Below are positions 1 to 11,477 of a stretch of 64,000 bases of DNA, piece by piece (the first letter of the stretch is position 1; each line of letters starts with the position of its first letter). The position numbers and the translations under genes are program-made. The DNA comes from Anaeramoeba flamelloides. Its lineage: Eukaryota; Metamonada; Anaeramoebidae. Location of the stretch: positions 3,410,001 through 3,474,000 of the forward strand of contig JANTQA010000047.1 in assembly GCA_027625915.1 (NCBI GenBank). Direction: 5' to 3'. Below the pieces are notes generated by a model. The model was not told where the DNA came from and ran no database searches. It was given only the letters and a program-made list of their open reading frames with translations.

Positions 1-773
1 TTAACCATAGTTAAATATTGCCATAATGTGTGATCATTTGTACACGCTTGGAATTTCAAATTGATAATGGGATTTGGCCATGAAGAAAAGCCAATAAATT
101 TTACACAATAATTAAAAATTAAAACATTTGCTATTGAAAAACAAGAGCCTGAACAGGACACTTCAATGCACTTGGAAATAAAAGAATGAATTTTCATAAT
201 TAAAATCTTGTCATAGAGATTAATTTTCTTTTTCGAATGGAAATTTTTTAATGAACCAAAACAGACATTTATTATTGAACAAATTTGCAGCCGAAGTTCT
301 TTTGTCTTGAGTTTGTCAAGATTTTGTTCCCTGTTTATCGTTTGTTGCATTTTTTCAATTTTAGAATCAAAATAATTGGTGCACCTCATCACGGACATTT
401 TGAAAAGCGAAGAGTAAAGCGTTTGTTCACTAAAAAGCATCTTTTGGTAAGTCTTTAAATCTTTTGAAAGCTTTGTGATTAATTTCGGGTTGTATTCAAT
501 AAACGGGAAATTCCCACTCGCAGTAACAACCTCACCATCAAGGCACCTTCCTTTTTTTTCAATTTTTTTAGTTCCCAATTTCCAGATTCCCTCAAGTGGC
601 GACTCCAATCTTTTTTCATAATTTTGTAATTCTTTAAAACAATTGGAACACTCCTTGTTTGATCTTGAGACTTGTTCAATTAAGTATTTTAATTTATTTG
701 AACTCCGATCTTGTATTTGCATTAATTCTTCAATTCGGTTCTCGACATGCAAAATTTGATCCTCTTTCGACAT
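1..773 (-). CDS. Hypothetical coiled-coil protein, 5' part of gene (runs off the window)
   Basis: The minus strand is open from an ATG at 773 to base 1, about 257 codons without a stop, and continues past the window edge. The N-terminus (MSKEDQILHVENRIEELMQI) is charged and heptad-like, as are residues around 105-160, so coiled coils are likely. Cysteines are scattered (CSNC near residue 42) but form no clear zinc module. The last visible part is more hydrophobic and globular. I recognise no family. Its base composition is clearly richer in G and C than the flanking DNA, and codon use is gene-like, which supports a real gene. The start is the first ATG of the open frame and is followed upstream by AT-rich DNA with T runs. 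It could be exon 1 of a longer gene. Confidence 0.7.
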   Translation of the reverse strand, partial: MSKEDQILHVENRIEELMQIQDRSSNKLKYLIEQVSRSNKECSNCFKELQNYEKRLESPLEGIWKLGTKKIEKKGRCLDGEVVTASGNFPFIEYNPKLITKLSKDLKTYQKMLFSEQTLYSSLFKMSVMRCTNYFDSKIEKMQQTINREQNLDKLKTKELRLQICSIINVCFGSLKNFHSKKKINLYDKILIMKIHSFISKCIEVSCSGSCFSIANVLIFNYCVKFIGFSSWPNPIINLKFQACTNDHTLWQYLTMV

Positions 774-1123
774 TAGTCAAATACCTTATCCTTAGTTTCT
801 TGTTTATTAAAACCAAAGTTGTGTTTTTTTTTTTTAATTTGTTTTGTGAGTGTTTTTAAAGATAAAAAGAAAAAGAAAGATCTTGTATCAAAAAAATTAA
901 AACAAGAAAAAATGGAAAAAATAATTTTATTTTTTAAGGATTGTGCAATATGTCATTGAAAGACAATTTTGAGTTTTCAAAAATAGAGAACAAACGGTTT
1001 TTCAAGTTACTCCCAAAGTTTAATTGTTTAAGAAAACAATTATTTCTTAAAGACCTTTTTTATTCACTTTAAAACAATCTAGAACAAAAAAAATTGGTCT
1101 TTTTACATTTTTTATTTACTTAA
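774..1123. other. Intergenic, no gene seen
   Basis: AT-rich DNA upstream of the minus-strand gene. T- and A-runs only; no recognised promoter motif. Confidence 0.5.
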
Positions 1124-1414
1124 GCGCGAAAACCCCTGAAATTGGAAAAAAAAGATTGTTTTGTGTAGGGTGTGACAACTTGTTAATTTGGTTTTTAGCT
1201 GATGGATTTTGGACTTAGAATGGGTTTTAATAGTGGCCTAAAAAGGCAATTTTTGTCAATTAATTTTTTTTTTTTTCCCGAATTTAAGGCTGTCAGAAAA
1301 ATAGATTGGGATGTAAATTATAAAAATATTAAATTAGAATTTGTGAGTTTTCAAATCCTCTTTTTAATTTCCTTTTTGCTCAATAAACTAAAAGAAAAAA
1401 ATATAAATTTAATA

Positions 1415-1612
1415 CAGTCAGTTCCACTTTTAAGGTACCAACTTTCAACGAAATTTGAGCATAAAAAATATCTCAAATTAAGGAACAAAATTCAGATTCT
1501 AGTAAAATAATTTGTAAAAATAAAAATTCGCTGATTTATGCCTTAATTTGAGATTTGTTTATTGTAACTTAAATATTGTGAAAAGTTTGTTTCTTAAAAG
1601 CGGGACTGATTG
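1415..1612. mobile_element. MITE family 1 (CAGTCAGTTCC, TA-flanked), copy 1
   Basis: 198-bp near-perfect palindrome starting CAGTCAGTTCCACTTTTAAG and ending with the inverse, flanked by TA at 1413-1414 and 1613-1614. The TA duplication and CAGT terminus are typical of Tc1/mariner-mobilised MITEs. Six more copies occur in the window. Confidence 0.8.
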
Positions 1613-1688
1613 TAGCCCCAAATAAAACCAAACCTAATGAATAAATATTTAAATTGGAAACCCAAAAATCACAAATCTTTCTTAAATA

Positions 1689-2165
1689 CAGTGGTGTAAA
1701 TAACCTGTGTTGACAACTTTTAACCCATTACTAAAATTTATCTCGTGTTTTTTTTTGTTCAGACTTGGGTATTTGAAGATCGGAAGATACCCATATATTC
1801 TTGGCTCAGATCTAAATTGACTTTAGAGGTTAGCTATTTGATTAATCAAAATGGCTCAATTATATTAAATGTCATTGTTTCAAAAATTTCATCATATTTA
1901 TAAAATTTGAGAGATTAAATGATTTTTTTATCAAAATTCAAAAAATGAAATTTTGCTCATTTTTTTGTCAAAAAATTAGATTTTAATCTTTCCATATCTT
2001 CATAATTCTTTTTTAAAATTTATTTAAAGAACACTATTTCTTGTTTATATACTGTTTACACTCCATTGATTTGTTTCTTTTATTTCTAGAGTCAGCCAAT
2101 ATTTTAGAATGAGTTAATTTTTAGTAATGGGTTAAAATAAAAAACACCGGTTATTTTTACCATTG
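1689..2165. mobile_element. TA-flanked MITE, CAGTGG termini
   Basis: Arms of about 50 bp (left start CAGTGGTGTAAATAACC, right end GGTTATTTTTACCATTG, both containing TTTTAACCCATTACTAAAA or its inverse) flanked by TA on each side. 477 bp with a non-coding centre. Inserted inside the 1124-2362 element. Mariner-type by its ends. Confidence 0.7.
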
Positions 2166-2366
2166 TAATTCACGTTAGACGAATCTTACAGCATTCAATT
2201 TAGATTTCGGAAAAAAAATAAATAAATTGAGAAAAACGACGATTTTCAACACTATTAAAACTCATAATAAGTTGAAAATCGATCAGTTAAGAATCAAATT
2301 AACGAGTTGTCACATCCAACATAAGCTAATCTTTTTTTTTCTAATTTCAGTAATTCTAAACCTTAA

Positions 2367-3587
2367 GGGACTAGTAAACTAAAAAAAATCCTTAAGCAAA
2401 TTGACTAACAAATTAAAAAAAAATTTACCGTATCTTGAAATTGAAAAATAAAGGAAAAATCTGATAACTACAAAACATGACTTACTTTTAATACTATTTT
2501 CAGAAATGAATTATTGTTTTTAAAAGTCTGATCCATTTTTCTCATTTTTCAAAAGTTAAAAATACAACATATTTCCAAATTATTTAAAAAAAATTATTTT
2601 CTTTGAAAGAAGATTGAAATCTTATTGCCTGTTAAGGAAGTGTACAAAAATACACTTTAAAAATGAAACCACTAAGTTCTAAAATAAATAATTTTAAAAA
2701 ATCTACTTAATCTCAAAAAAAATACAATAATTATTTTAAACTTGTAAAAAATATATTTTTTTGATTCAAAGAACTGACCAAATCTATTATTTCTAGGGAT
2801 TAAATGAAAAAATCTGAGAAAAAGAACAAAAGAATCGAATTAAAAATTCTCCCGAAATACTTTTTTAGAACCTGGAAAATTCAACTTATTATTTAAAGAA
2901 ATACTTTTTAATTTGATTATTTATAATTAATAACTAACAACCCAATCTTAATTATATCAGTAAGTCTTTAACAACCCACATGATTAAATTTATCAAATAG
3001 ACTTTACATTTATTTCTCAATATTTTCAAGATTTTGCAACAAATAAAAAAATTCAAATGCATATATCTAATAATAAAAAAAATAATAGATATTATCAAAT
3101 ACCTGATTTTAATACAAACAGTTCCTTTTTTATACTCTTGATATTTTAAAAAGAATATTGACAAGTCTTTTAAATTTCAAGAAATTGAATAAATATTAGT
3201 GAAAATGAATATAATAAATGTTCAAATTTTTTAGATCTTCAACAATACAATATTTGATTTATTTTTCATATATTTTTAAAATAATATTAAAGACACAACG
3301 TTACTTGTCCATAAAGACTCTCAGAAATTACTAAAAGTGATATTTCTTCAAAAATAAATTTTTTTGCAAATTTTTATTTTTCTAAATTTGATCCAAAAAC
3401 CCAAACAATAAAGGAATCAAGATCTTTTGACTGAAAATTTAATTGGGAAAATGAAATCTTTTAAAAATAATTATTCATCTCTCTAAAGTTGACAAATGAA
3501 GTTTCATGTATTGGGTTTAATTGTATCCTAATGTAAATAATTACTCTATTACCTTTGGGAAAAAAATAAATAAGAGTTACTAGTCCC
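2367..3587. mobile_element. TTAA-flanked element, GGGACTAGTAA termini
   Basis: Starts GGGACTAGTAAACT and ends AGTTACTAGTCCC, with TTAA at 2363-2366 and 3588-3591. The 1.2-kb interior is AT-rich and has no convincing reading frame. The termini resemble those at 6362-7101 and 58188-58358. The terminal inverted repeat is short. Confidence 0.65.
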
Positions 3588-3591
3588 TTAA

Positions 3592-4068
3592 AACAATTAT
3601 TTCAAAATAAACCTTCATTTATTGTTCTCCAAATTCCAATATAACATTCAATCTATTACCCAATAGTATACCTAAGTTCTAATCAATTTTGAAGGTTTAT
3701 GTCCTGTTAGTTCTAGTAATTTTTAAATTATGAACCATATTTATTTGAAAGGAAATAATTATTCAGTTTTTTTAATTTTCTTTTTTTTTTTTTAGAGAAT
3801 ATTCATTGTAAAAATATACTTAATTCAAAATTACCTCTATTGTTTGAGAATTGTTGTCTTTTGATCTCTTAATATTTATATAATGTTTTTTAATGGTAGA
3901 AGATTAAGAAATCACAAACTGGTTTATTTATTGTTTATTGTATCTCGTATTTGAGTGTTGAATTATTTGAAGAAAAAAGAAGCATGTTATTAATTTGAAA
4001 GCCTTGATATCCTAGACTTTATTGTTATATTAACCACAACAATAAACAAACAGGAAACAAGATAGCAA
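3592..4068. repeat. Intergenic with fragment of dispersed repeat R3
   Basis: About 3600-3700 is an inverted fragment of the R3 repeat (shared words for 'AACATTCAATCTATTACC' and 'AGTATACCTAAGTTC'; compare 34340-34420 and 46960-47040). The rest, to the palindrome at 4069, shows nothing. Confidence 0.45.
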
Positions 4069-4202
4069 AATCCCTGTTTACTACATACCTTTCTTTTTGA
4101 CTGAAAAATTAGTTGCTGAAATAATCATCAAAGATTTTAGAATTCTTCAATACTAATTATTGAGCTGATTTCAGAAAAACACTGTATGTAAACAGGGATT
4201 AA
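4069..4202. repeat. Short palindromic element upstream of L5 gene
   Basis: ATCCCTGTTTACTACATAC near 4070 is matched in inverse by GTATGTAAACAGGGAT ending at 4200. About 130 bp with a non-palindromic centre. MITE-like; no clear target duplication. Confidence 0.55.
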
Positions 4203-4401
4203 AAATATTTGTCAACCAAAGAAAAACCCAACTGATTGTGTATCAGAAATTATCATTTTTTTAAATTTATTAAATTTTAAAAAGTATGCTTTTTTTTATT
4301 TTAAATTTTCTTTTTCTTTTCATAAAAAAATCTTTGTACTTAAATTTTTTTTTTCTTTTTACACTTCTTTTCATTTGTTCACTTCTTAAGGTTATTTCAA
4401 A

Positions 4402-5789
4402 ATGGGTAAAAAAAGAAAGAAGAAGGGAGCATTTCCAAAACTCCAAAAAAAAAAGAGTTATTTCATGAGATACCAAACAAAATTCCGTCGAAGACGTGAA
4501 TGTAAAACAGACTACTACGCAAGAAGAAGACTTGTTACTCAAGACACTTCAAAATATGGTGCTCTTAAATATCGGTAATTCTTTTTTTTTGTTTTTTTTA
4601 GTCTTTAGTGGTTTTGCTTTGTTTTTTTTTTTTTGAAATTTGCTTAATGTTTTTTTGTTTTCATTTTTACTTTTTGTTTTTGCTTTTTTTGAAAAAATAA
4701 AACAATTAATTTCTCTTACCTTACCTCCAAAAATTCCAAAACAAAAATATTATGTTATTGTATAGATTTGTTGTCCGTATTACCAATCACGATATCGTTA
4801 CTCAAGTTATTTACTCAAAAATTGAAGGAGATCATGTATTAGCCGCCGCTTATTCCCATGAATTACCAAAATACGGTGTCAAAGTTGGTTTCACAAACTA
4901 CCCAGCAGCTTATTGTACAGGTCTTTTATGTGCAAGAAGGGTTTTAAAAAAACTTGGAATGGACAAAATGTACGAAGGTACATCAGAAGTCGATGGAAAA
5001 CATTTCCTTGTTGAGGAAAATGAAGATAGAAGACCATTTAAATGTCTTCTTGATATTGGTCTTGCTAGATCAACAACTGGGGCTAAAATTTTCGCTGCCT
5101 TAAAGGTTTGATTTTTTTTTTTTTTTTTTTTTAATTCATTAGAATTTTAAAGTAAGAGTAAAGCACTCTTTAAAAAAAAATCAATATTAAATAAAATAGC
5201 TAACCTTTTCTTTCTATTATCTAAATTTGAACAAATCTTCAAATAAATTTCACCATTCCACTTAAAAAACAAATAATGAAATCAAAAATAGGGAGCTTGT
5301 GATGGTGGTTTATATATCCCACACAACACAAAAAGATTCCAAGGAACCAAAAATGGAAAATACAATCCAAAAGTCCATAGACAATATATCTTAGGGGAAA
5401 AAATTGCAGGCTATATGAAATTCTTGCAAAAAAAAGATAACACCAAATATCAAAAGCAATTTAGTAAGTATATCGAAAATAATATTGAACCTGATCAAGT
5501 CAAAGACATGTATCTTAAGGCACATAAATTAATAAGGGAAAATCCAGTTTTTGAAAAAAAAACTAAAAAAGTTTATGAGAAGCAACCTGATTTCAGGGTT
5601 AAAAGACTCACTCTTGAAGAAAGAAAAGAAAGAGTTCGACAAAAAATCATTGCAGCGTTCCAAAGAATGGAAAAACTCGAAGAAGAAAGAAAAAATAAAG
5701 AAGAAGAAGATGAAGAAGAAGAAGATGAAGAATCTTATGAAGAAGGTAGCAGCGAATATACCGATTCTGAAGAAGACTCGGAAAATTAA
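4402..5789 (+). CDS. RPL5: Large-subunit ribosomal protein L5 (uL18)
   Basis: Three exons: 4402-4574, 4766-5105 and 5292-5789, giving 336 residues. Introns are 191 and 186 bp with GT (GTAATT, GTTTGA) and TATAG/AATAG ends; phases agree. Family signatures are clear: [13 protein letters not shown] near residue 35, [25 protein letters not shown] and [10 protein letters not shown] in exon 2, then IPHNTKRF and RENPVFEKK in exon 3. uL18 binds 5S rRNA and with uL5 forms the 5S particle of the 60S subunit. Two deviations from the usual form: a lysine-rich N-terminal extension ([13 protein letters not shown]) and an acidic C-terminal tail of about 40 residues, where animal L5 ends in a basic tail. It is the best anchor for splice-site rules in this genome. 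Confidence 0.97.
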
Positions 5790-6199
5790 ATTTAAATTTT
5801 ATGATAATTTTTTTTTTTTTTTTTTTTTATTTTTAATTTTAAATAATAATTATTTGTTATTTTGAATCATAAAAATAATTAAAATTTTCAAGTCCAGAGA
5901 ATTAATAAAAGTTAAATTTCAATTTAAAAAGACAGAATATCTAATGTTCTGATCCTTAAAAATATTTTCTTTATTTTTTTTGTTTTTTTTTGAATTTTGA
6001 TAAACGAGCAAATTCAAAATCCCTAAAATTTTATAAAACCACAGAGGGCTATCAACTCGAGGACCAAAATTAAAATTAAAAAATTATTTTAAAGATTTTT
6101 AAATAAAGAACACAAAAATAATTTTTAATAAGAACAAGAGATCAGAATTTTGGAGTATTATGTTCGCGTTACTACCCAAAAAAATGAAAATAACTTTAT
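5790..6199. other. Intergenic, no gene seen
   Basis: 3' region of the L5 gene, T-rich and then AT-rich; AATAAT and AATAAA-like words occur but no clear element. Confidence 0.4.
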
Positions 6200-7540
6200 T
6201 CTAAAACACACTTTAAACTAAAATTACACTTGCAGCAGAACTACCCTTACAGTTGAACTATACCCTATTCCAAAAATACGACATCAGAAAATCAAAAATA
6301 GGTAAAAAAAAACTCAATTTATAATTATATTTTTTCAAACAGAATATTAGACCACATTTAAGGGATTAGTGGTAACCTAGATTCGCTTATAATAAAAGTA
6401 TGCCGTAATTAGATGTTATTAATAGTACACCATGGTTAAAATAACTCTAAAAAATCCATAATAAATATTATTTGACAATAAATTATTGGATTTTTTACTA
6501 AGGATTACTATTAAAAATTTTTATTTTTGAAATTTTTTTTTAAAAGTCCTTTTCCACAACCTCAAAAGAGAAACCCAAATCAAAGTATTCCAGTATTTAA
6601 TAACCCATCTTTAGAACTTCCAAAAGTAACTATTTTTTGATTTTTTAATTTTAACAGTTAGATCAAAAATCATCAACCCAAAAAACCAAAAGACTGATTA
6701 GTATTGATTTCATTTTATAAAGGGGGTTTATTATCAATATATTTCCAAGATTTGTGTTATAATTTGCCAAAATAATCACTATTGGTTAATTATTTAATTT
6801 TCAAAACAATTGGATTTTTTAGGAACTAATCTAATTTCACCACAAAGCCAAGAAATATATTTTGCAACCTTGGAGTCTGAAAAATTATGATAATTCATCC
6901 TTTAAATTTCTTGCGAAATGTTGATTTTTTTTACTAAAATTGTTGACTTTTTTTCAAATACATTGATCGATGTGGATCAACAATAAGTACTAATTAACTA
7001 ATCGATTTTTGAGAGATGTTTGAAAAATGACACACCAATTTGGTTAGGCCCAATAACAACATATTTTAATCTTATACTTCTCGTTAACTAACTCTAGTCC
7101 CTAGATTTGCCCAGTTCTAAGGTTTTTATAAGTAATCATTTTTATCCAAATAAAAGTAAAAAATTTAAAAAAATCAAAAATCATGTGTTCCAAAATGATA
7201 AAACAATCTTAAGAAAAATTTTATTCCTACATTTCGTGATATTTTATCAAGTATTGTTGATCTATCAAATGATAAGATCCCATTACCAAAAGGATGTGAC
7301 TTTTCTATTTAACAAACTCAACATTTACCTTATCTATCATGGGTAAAAAAAATCCCCGATCTAATCAAACATAATTGCAGAACTGGGATAAAAATGGAAA
7401 TGAAAACAAAATAAAAAAGATAAAAAACCAAATAGTTTGTAAAATCAAAACAATTACCATTTTGAATTTAAAGTGTGGTATTATTATCCTTTCAACCATT
7501 TAAAATGTGTCGAAAATTTTGGAATTTCCTTTATATAAGT
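6200..7540. repeat. Dispersed repeat R2, copy 1, split by an insertion
   Basis: About 6200-6361 and 7102-7540 match contiguous sequence at 19420-20000 (inside the IRE1 intron), and the last part also matches 37560-37900. Shared words include ATCAAAAATAGG, AACAAACTCAACA and GATACCAT-type tracts. The interruption is the element at 6362-7101. No reading frame is conserved between copies, so it is non-coding. Confidence 0.55.
6362..7101. mobile_element. TTAA-type element inserted in repeat R2
   Basis: Begins GGGATTAGTGGTAAC after TTAA (6358-6361) and ends AACTCTAGTCCC before TAGA (a degenerate TTAA). Ends resemble the element at 2367-3587. Comparison with the uninterrupted R2 copy at 19.4 kb supports insertion. 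No coding capacity seen. Confidence 0.5.
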
Positions 7541-7710
7541 AATTTATTTTTATTTTCTCCTTTAAAAAATTTATATTTTGATACACAATAGAATAGATAC
7601 AAAAGTTTATTTTAAACTTTAAGTTGTCATATTGGATGAAAAATCGTTTTTATTCAATTTTCTTTTGGTTTTTAACCTTTACAACCTCAAATTGATAAAA
7701 ATAATCGAAC

Positions 7711-7903
7711 TAGTTCCGCTTTTAAGTACAAATTTTCAACAAAAAATAAGACACAAAAAAATTCCTAAATTAAGGTAAAAAATTCAGATATTTGTAAAAT
7801 ATTTTGTGAAAAAAAAAATTCCAAAAAAAAATGCCTTAAAACGAGATTTTTTTTGTGCCTTAAATTTTTTTGAAAGTTTTTGCCTTAAAAGTGGAACTGA
7901 CTT
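7711..7903. mobile_element. MITE family 1, copy 2
   Basis: About 193 bp, from (TA)GTTCCGCTTTTAAG to CTTAAAAGTGGAACTGAC. Left terminus is eroded, internal palindrome retained. Confidence 0.65.
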
Positions 7904-9058
7904 TAAATTAATATGGATCTTCAAATAAACAAAAATTTTTAAAAATAATAAGTTTAAAGAATTTAATCAGCCGAATACTATACCACAGATAAATATTTAC
8001 AATCTTTTTCAAAAATTTTGTCTTAATATTATTGAATTATTCAAGATTTAGACCTATTTGAATCAGGTTTCTCAAATTTATAAATGTACTCAAGTTGTTT
8101 ATTTAATTCCCTAAAGTAGCAAAAAAATGATTGAAAAAAAGATAATATTTCAAATTGTTTAAAGTTATCCAAATAAAAAATCTTTGATTCAAATCAAAAA
8201 CTTGAACATATTACTCAGAAAATAAAAAGTCTCAACAAATTATTACGATTTAGGAAAAAAGGTTAAACAAACTTTTTAATTATTAACCTTAATAAAAACC
8301 GAAAAAAAAAAAGTAATTTCAATTAAAAGAAGAAATTAAATTAATTTATAGAATAATATATATTATGATTGCCGATTAATGAATAAAATAATTTAAATAT
8401 ACTTTTTTTATTAAAATAGTATGTGTTTTTTTTGGAGATCTAAAAAAAATCTGGAAAATTATTAATTTTTAAATTTGGTAAAATTTCGAAAATTGGTGAA
8501 ATTCTCATTTTTTGAAAATAGTCAATTCTATTGAAATATATCGGCCCCGTGTATTTAAAACCCATTTATCAGGGTATTATAATGCAGATTTCCGTTTTTT
8601 AGAGTATTTTAGGTATGTTTATGCAAATTGGCCAGAATGTTAGGGAATTTCATTTTGGATTTTTTACAAAAAATAATTAAGAAAGGAATTCAAATTATGA
8701 AACTTGTTTCAATGTGTATAATTTCCTACTTAACTTTGGTTAATTAAAAAAATTTTTTAAACACATTTTTAAAATTAGTTAGTATTGATCATTTCAACAT
8801 TTTTGATTTTCTACAATTTAAATAATAAAATACTACCAATCACAAAATAATCTTTTTGATTACCCCATCATAATCATTAAAAAATATTAAATACTTTCAG
8901 ACCAATGGAAGTAATAAAGTTACTCTTCAAAAATACAAAAAAAATGTTTTCAACCCATTTAGGAATTTTACCAAATTTGAAATTTGGAACTCTTCTTAGA
9001 AATAGCTTTTCTATTCAACAAAAATTTAGTGATATCAAATAAATTAAAAATCTCGTTT
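7904..9058. other. Intergenic, no gene seen
   Basis: AT-rich; no coding or repeat structure recognised. Confidence 0.4.
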
Positions 9059-9074
9059 AAAAAAAATAGCATTT

Positions 9075-9456
9075 TTTTTTTTTTTTTTTTTCCATTAAAG
9101 AGTGGGTACTAAAAGTCCACCTGTTTGCCCGAATCCCTAATTTGAATTAGAGATATTGTTGAACCAAGTGAGAGCTGGTCATTTCTCCCAAAAATCGGAT
9201 CCGCTCCATAAATTGAGAGGGATTTTGTTCCAATTCCGTTCAGTTTTATAATAGTCAAAAAGATTCAATTCGGTCAAACGATTTCCTCAAAGAATTAGTG
9301 GTTCTAAGAAGCATAAGCCCGATTTTTAATTAAAATTAAACCGTGGTGGCTATTTGTGAAAATGGTAAACAATAAGAAATAATGGTTAAGGGAATAGAAC
9401 CCCGGCCTTCAGATTGTACACTGGGTTGTGTTTCCACTTGCCCATACCGGTTCTCT
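9075..9456 (-). mobile_element. tRNA-derived SINE with poly(A) tail and target duplication
   Basis: Read on the minus strand, the head near 9456 has a pol III A-box-like GGGCAAGTGG and a B-box-like GGGGTTCTATTCCC about 40 bases apart, as in tRNA-derived SINEs. The body is much richer in G and C than the flanks. It ends in an A-tract (T20 on the plus strand at 9071-9091). The insertion is flanked by AAAAAAAATAGCATTT at about 9059-9074 and again at 9465-9480, a target-site duplication typical of LINE-driven retroposition. No second copy was seen here. It is not a functional tRNA: the anticodon arm does not fold properly. Confidence 0.75.
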
Positions 9457-9675
9457 AAAAAAAAAAAAAAAATAGCATTTGAAAGACTATTATTGTATTA
9501 AGCCGATCATCATGTCTTTAATCATTTCATATTTCTTTGATTATTTAATCTTTCATTGCCTTTCCAGGTTGTATTAAGTCCAAGAATTTAAAAAAACCTT
9601 TTTTTTTTTTTTTTTTTTTCAGATTGTGTAATTGAATGTTTTCAAAATTTTCAACCGAAAAAACTTTTAAGGAAT

Positions 9676-10097
9676 AAACCGTTTTGGAAAAAAAGTGAAG
9701 CACTGTGTTTAATTGGGAACATTACTGAAAATTCAAAGTAAAATAAAGAAAAAAAAGTAACCAAATTAACTTTTTATAATAACCCATTATATTATTTTCA
9801 ATCAACCCAACAAACACAATTTAAATCTACTTTCATTATCGAAATTGTTAGTGTGGTTTTGGAGATCTCAAAAATAGTCAATTTCTTGAACAAATTTTTA
9901 ATAATTGATCAATCAAAGAAAAACCCATACTAAAAGATAGTATTAACAAAACTGTTATTGTGAAGAATACTTCATTTTGTCTTTATTTATTTATTTATTC
10001 TTTTTTTCATTGATCTTACTTTGAATTTTCAGTAATGTTCCCAATTAAAAACTGTGTTGAACTTTTTTTCCAGGTTTCACTTTTTTTCTACAACGGT
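9676..10097. mobile_element. 421-bp foldback element, copy 1
   Basis: Ends read AACCGTT...AACGGT. Arms contain AATTGGGAACATTACTGAAA near 9710 and its inverse TTTTCAGTAATGTTCCCAATT near 10035. The centre matches 31200-31320 in opposite orientation. Non-coding, MITE-like. Confidence 0.7.
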
Positions 10098-11477
10098 AAG
10101 TTCATTTTACCATTTAGAAAAATTTTAATTGTCTGAACAGTACTGAAAAATATTTTTTGAGTTCCACCAATATTGGAACTTTGAAACTAAAACACCATTC
10201 TCTATTTCTATTTGTGAAAAGAAAACAAACTCAAATTGTAATTCAGAGTTTAGACTTTCATTTTTTAATTTTTAGAACATTTTTTTTTTGATAATTTTTT
10301 TGGTTTTATTAAATTAGGTTTTAACTTTAGAAATTAGTTTATATGAATGAGTAAAATTAAACAAACAATAAACCAACAAAATAGACCAAAAAAGGTGTGT
10401 ATTTCAAACAATTATTTTCTTTTAAAAGATCAAACAAAAAGATCACCTTTCCAGATAAATTTGTTGAAATTAAAAAAAAAATCAATAAAAGCCTATTTTT
10501 GAAGATTTATTGTCTTTATCTTCTTAATTTGTGTGAACCCAAACAATTTTATTACCTTGATTTTCTTACCCCATTGCTATTTATTATTATTTAACTAAAA
10601 CATTTTTTTCAGAAATTTGCTTTCAAAATTCTTTTTTCAAATATTTTTATCAAAAAAAACCAAAATAAAGAATACTTACTAAAAAAAAAATTAAAATAAA
10701 GGGATTGAATGATTGGAATTAAACAATAATTAAAAAAGATTCAACTAAAAGAAATTGAAAAAATTGATAAAAAATTTCAATCAAAAAATTCAGTCAGAAT
10801 TATTTAGGTTTTCAATGTAATCAAAAAAATAATTATAAAATCAAACGAATTTGTCCAATAAACCCTTTATTCTCAAGAAGAATTGAAAAAATCTCCTATT
10901 TTCTGAACTAAAACTAGAATTAGATGAATTAAATAAAAATAGGATTTGTAAATTTATTTTAAGAAATTCTAATGAAATAAAATGTAATTTGTTTCTCAAA
11001 AATTTTTGAAACAATATTTTTTCTAGAAAGAATTAGAAATCCAACAAAATTAAGAATAAGTAATTGTATCAAATATTTTATATAAGATCAATAGAAATAA
11101 ATGATTTGTATTTATTTTTTCTTTGCTCAAATTTTTCATTTTTTGGATTTCCATTTTTTAAATGGTATGAAAATATATTATACTAGGATATATCCCACAT
11201 TCATATTTATTAAAAAAAAACAATACATTTGGCTAACGAAATGATTTGAAGAATTCAGTATCATAATCATGTGGCACAAAAATTTTAAAAAATGTACTTG
11301 CTCCCTTAAATTACAAGTTGTTTCATTTTGAACTTTTTTCCACTTTCCTACATTCAGAATCTTTTCATCAAACAAAAGTGTTGACAATTAAAAAAAGTGA
11401 ACTCAATTTTTAGATGATTCTTAATGTACAAATAAAAAAAATTGTTCATTTTTTTCATTTTTATCGATTATTTGTTA
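10098..11477. other. Intergenic, no gene seen
   Basis: AT-rich upstream region of the porin gene; no recognised motif. Confidence 0.4.

Larger units (their letters stand above)
1124..2362. mobile_element. TTAA-flanked palindromic element with two nested MITEs
   Basis: Inverted arms of roughly 75 bp lie at about 1131-1205 and 2280-2355; both contain GTGACAACT(T/C)GTTAATTTG and GAAATT(G/A)GAAAAAAAAGATT. TTAA occurs directly outside at 1120-1123 and 2363-2366, as expected for a piggyBac-type target site. The interior holds two other palindromes (1415-1612 and 1689-2165), so this is the oldest layer of a nest. No transposase reading frame is present. Confidence 0.5.

Noticed and set aside
1202-1510. 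102-codon frame on the plus strand
   Set aside because: Overlaps the arm of a palindromic element and a MITE; composition is typical of chance frames in AT-rich DNA.
9075-9456. Functional tRNA gene
   Set aside because: Boxes A and B are present but the anticodon arm does not pair and a long body with poly(A) tail and target duplication marks it as a SINE.
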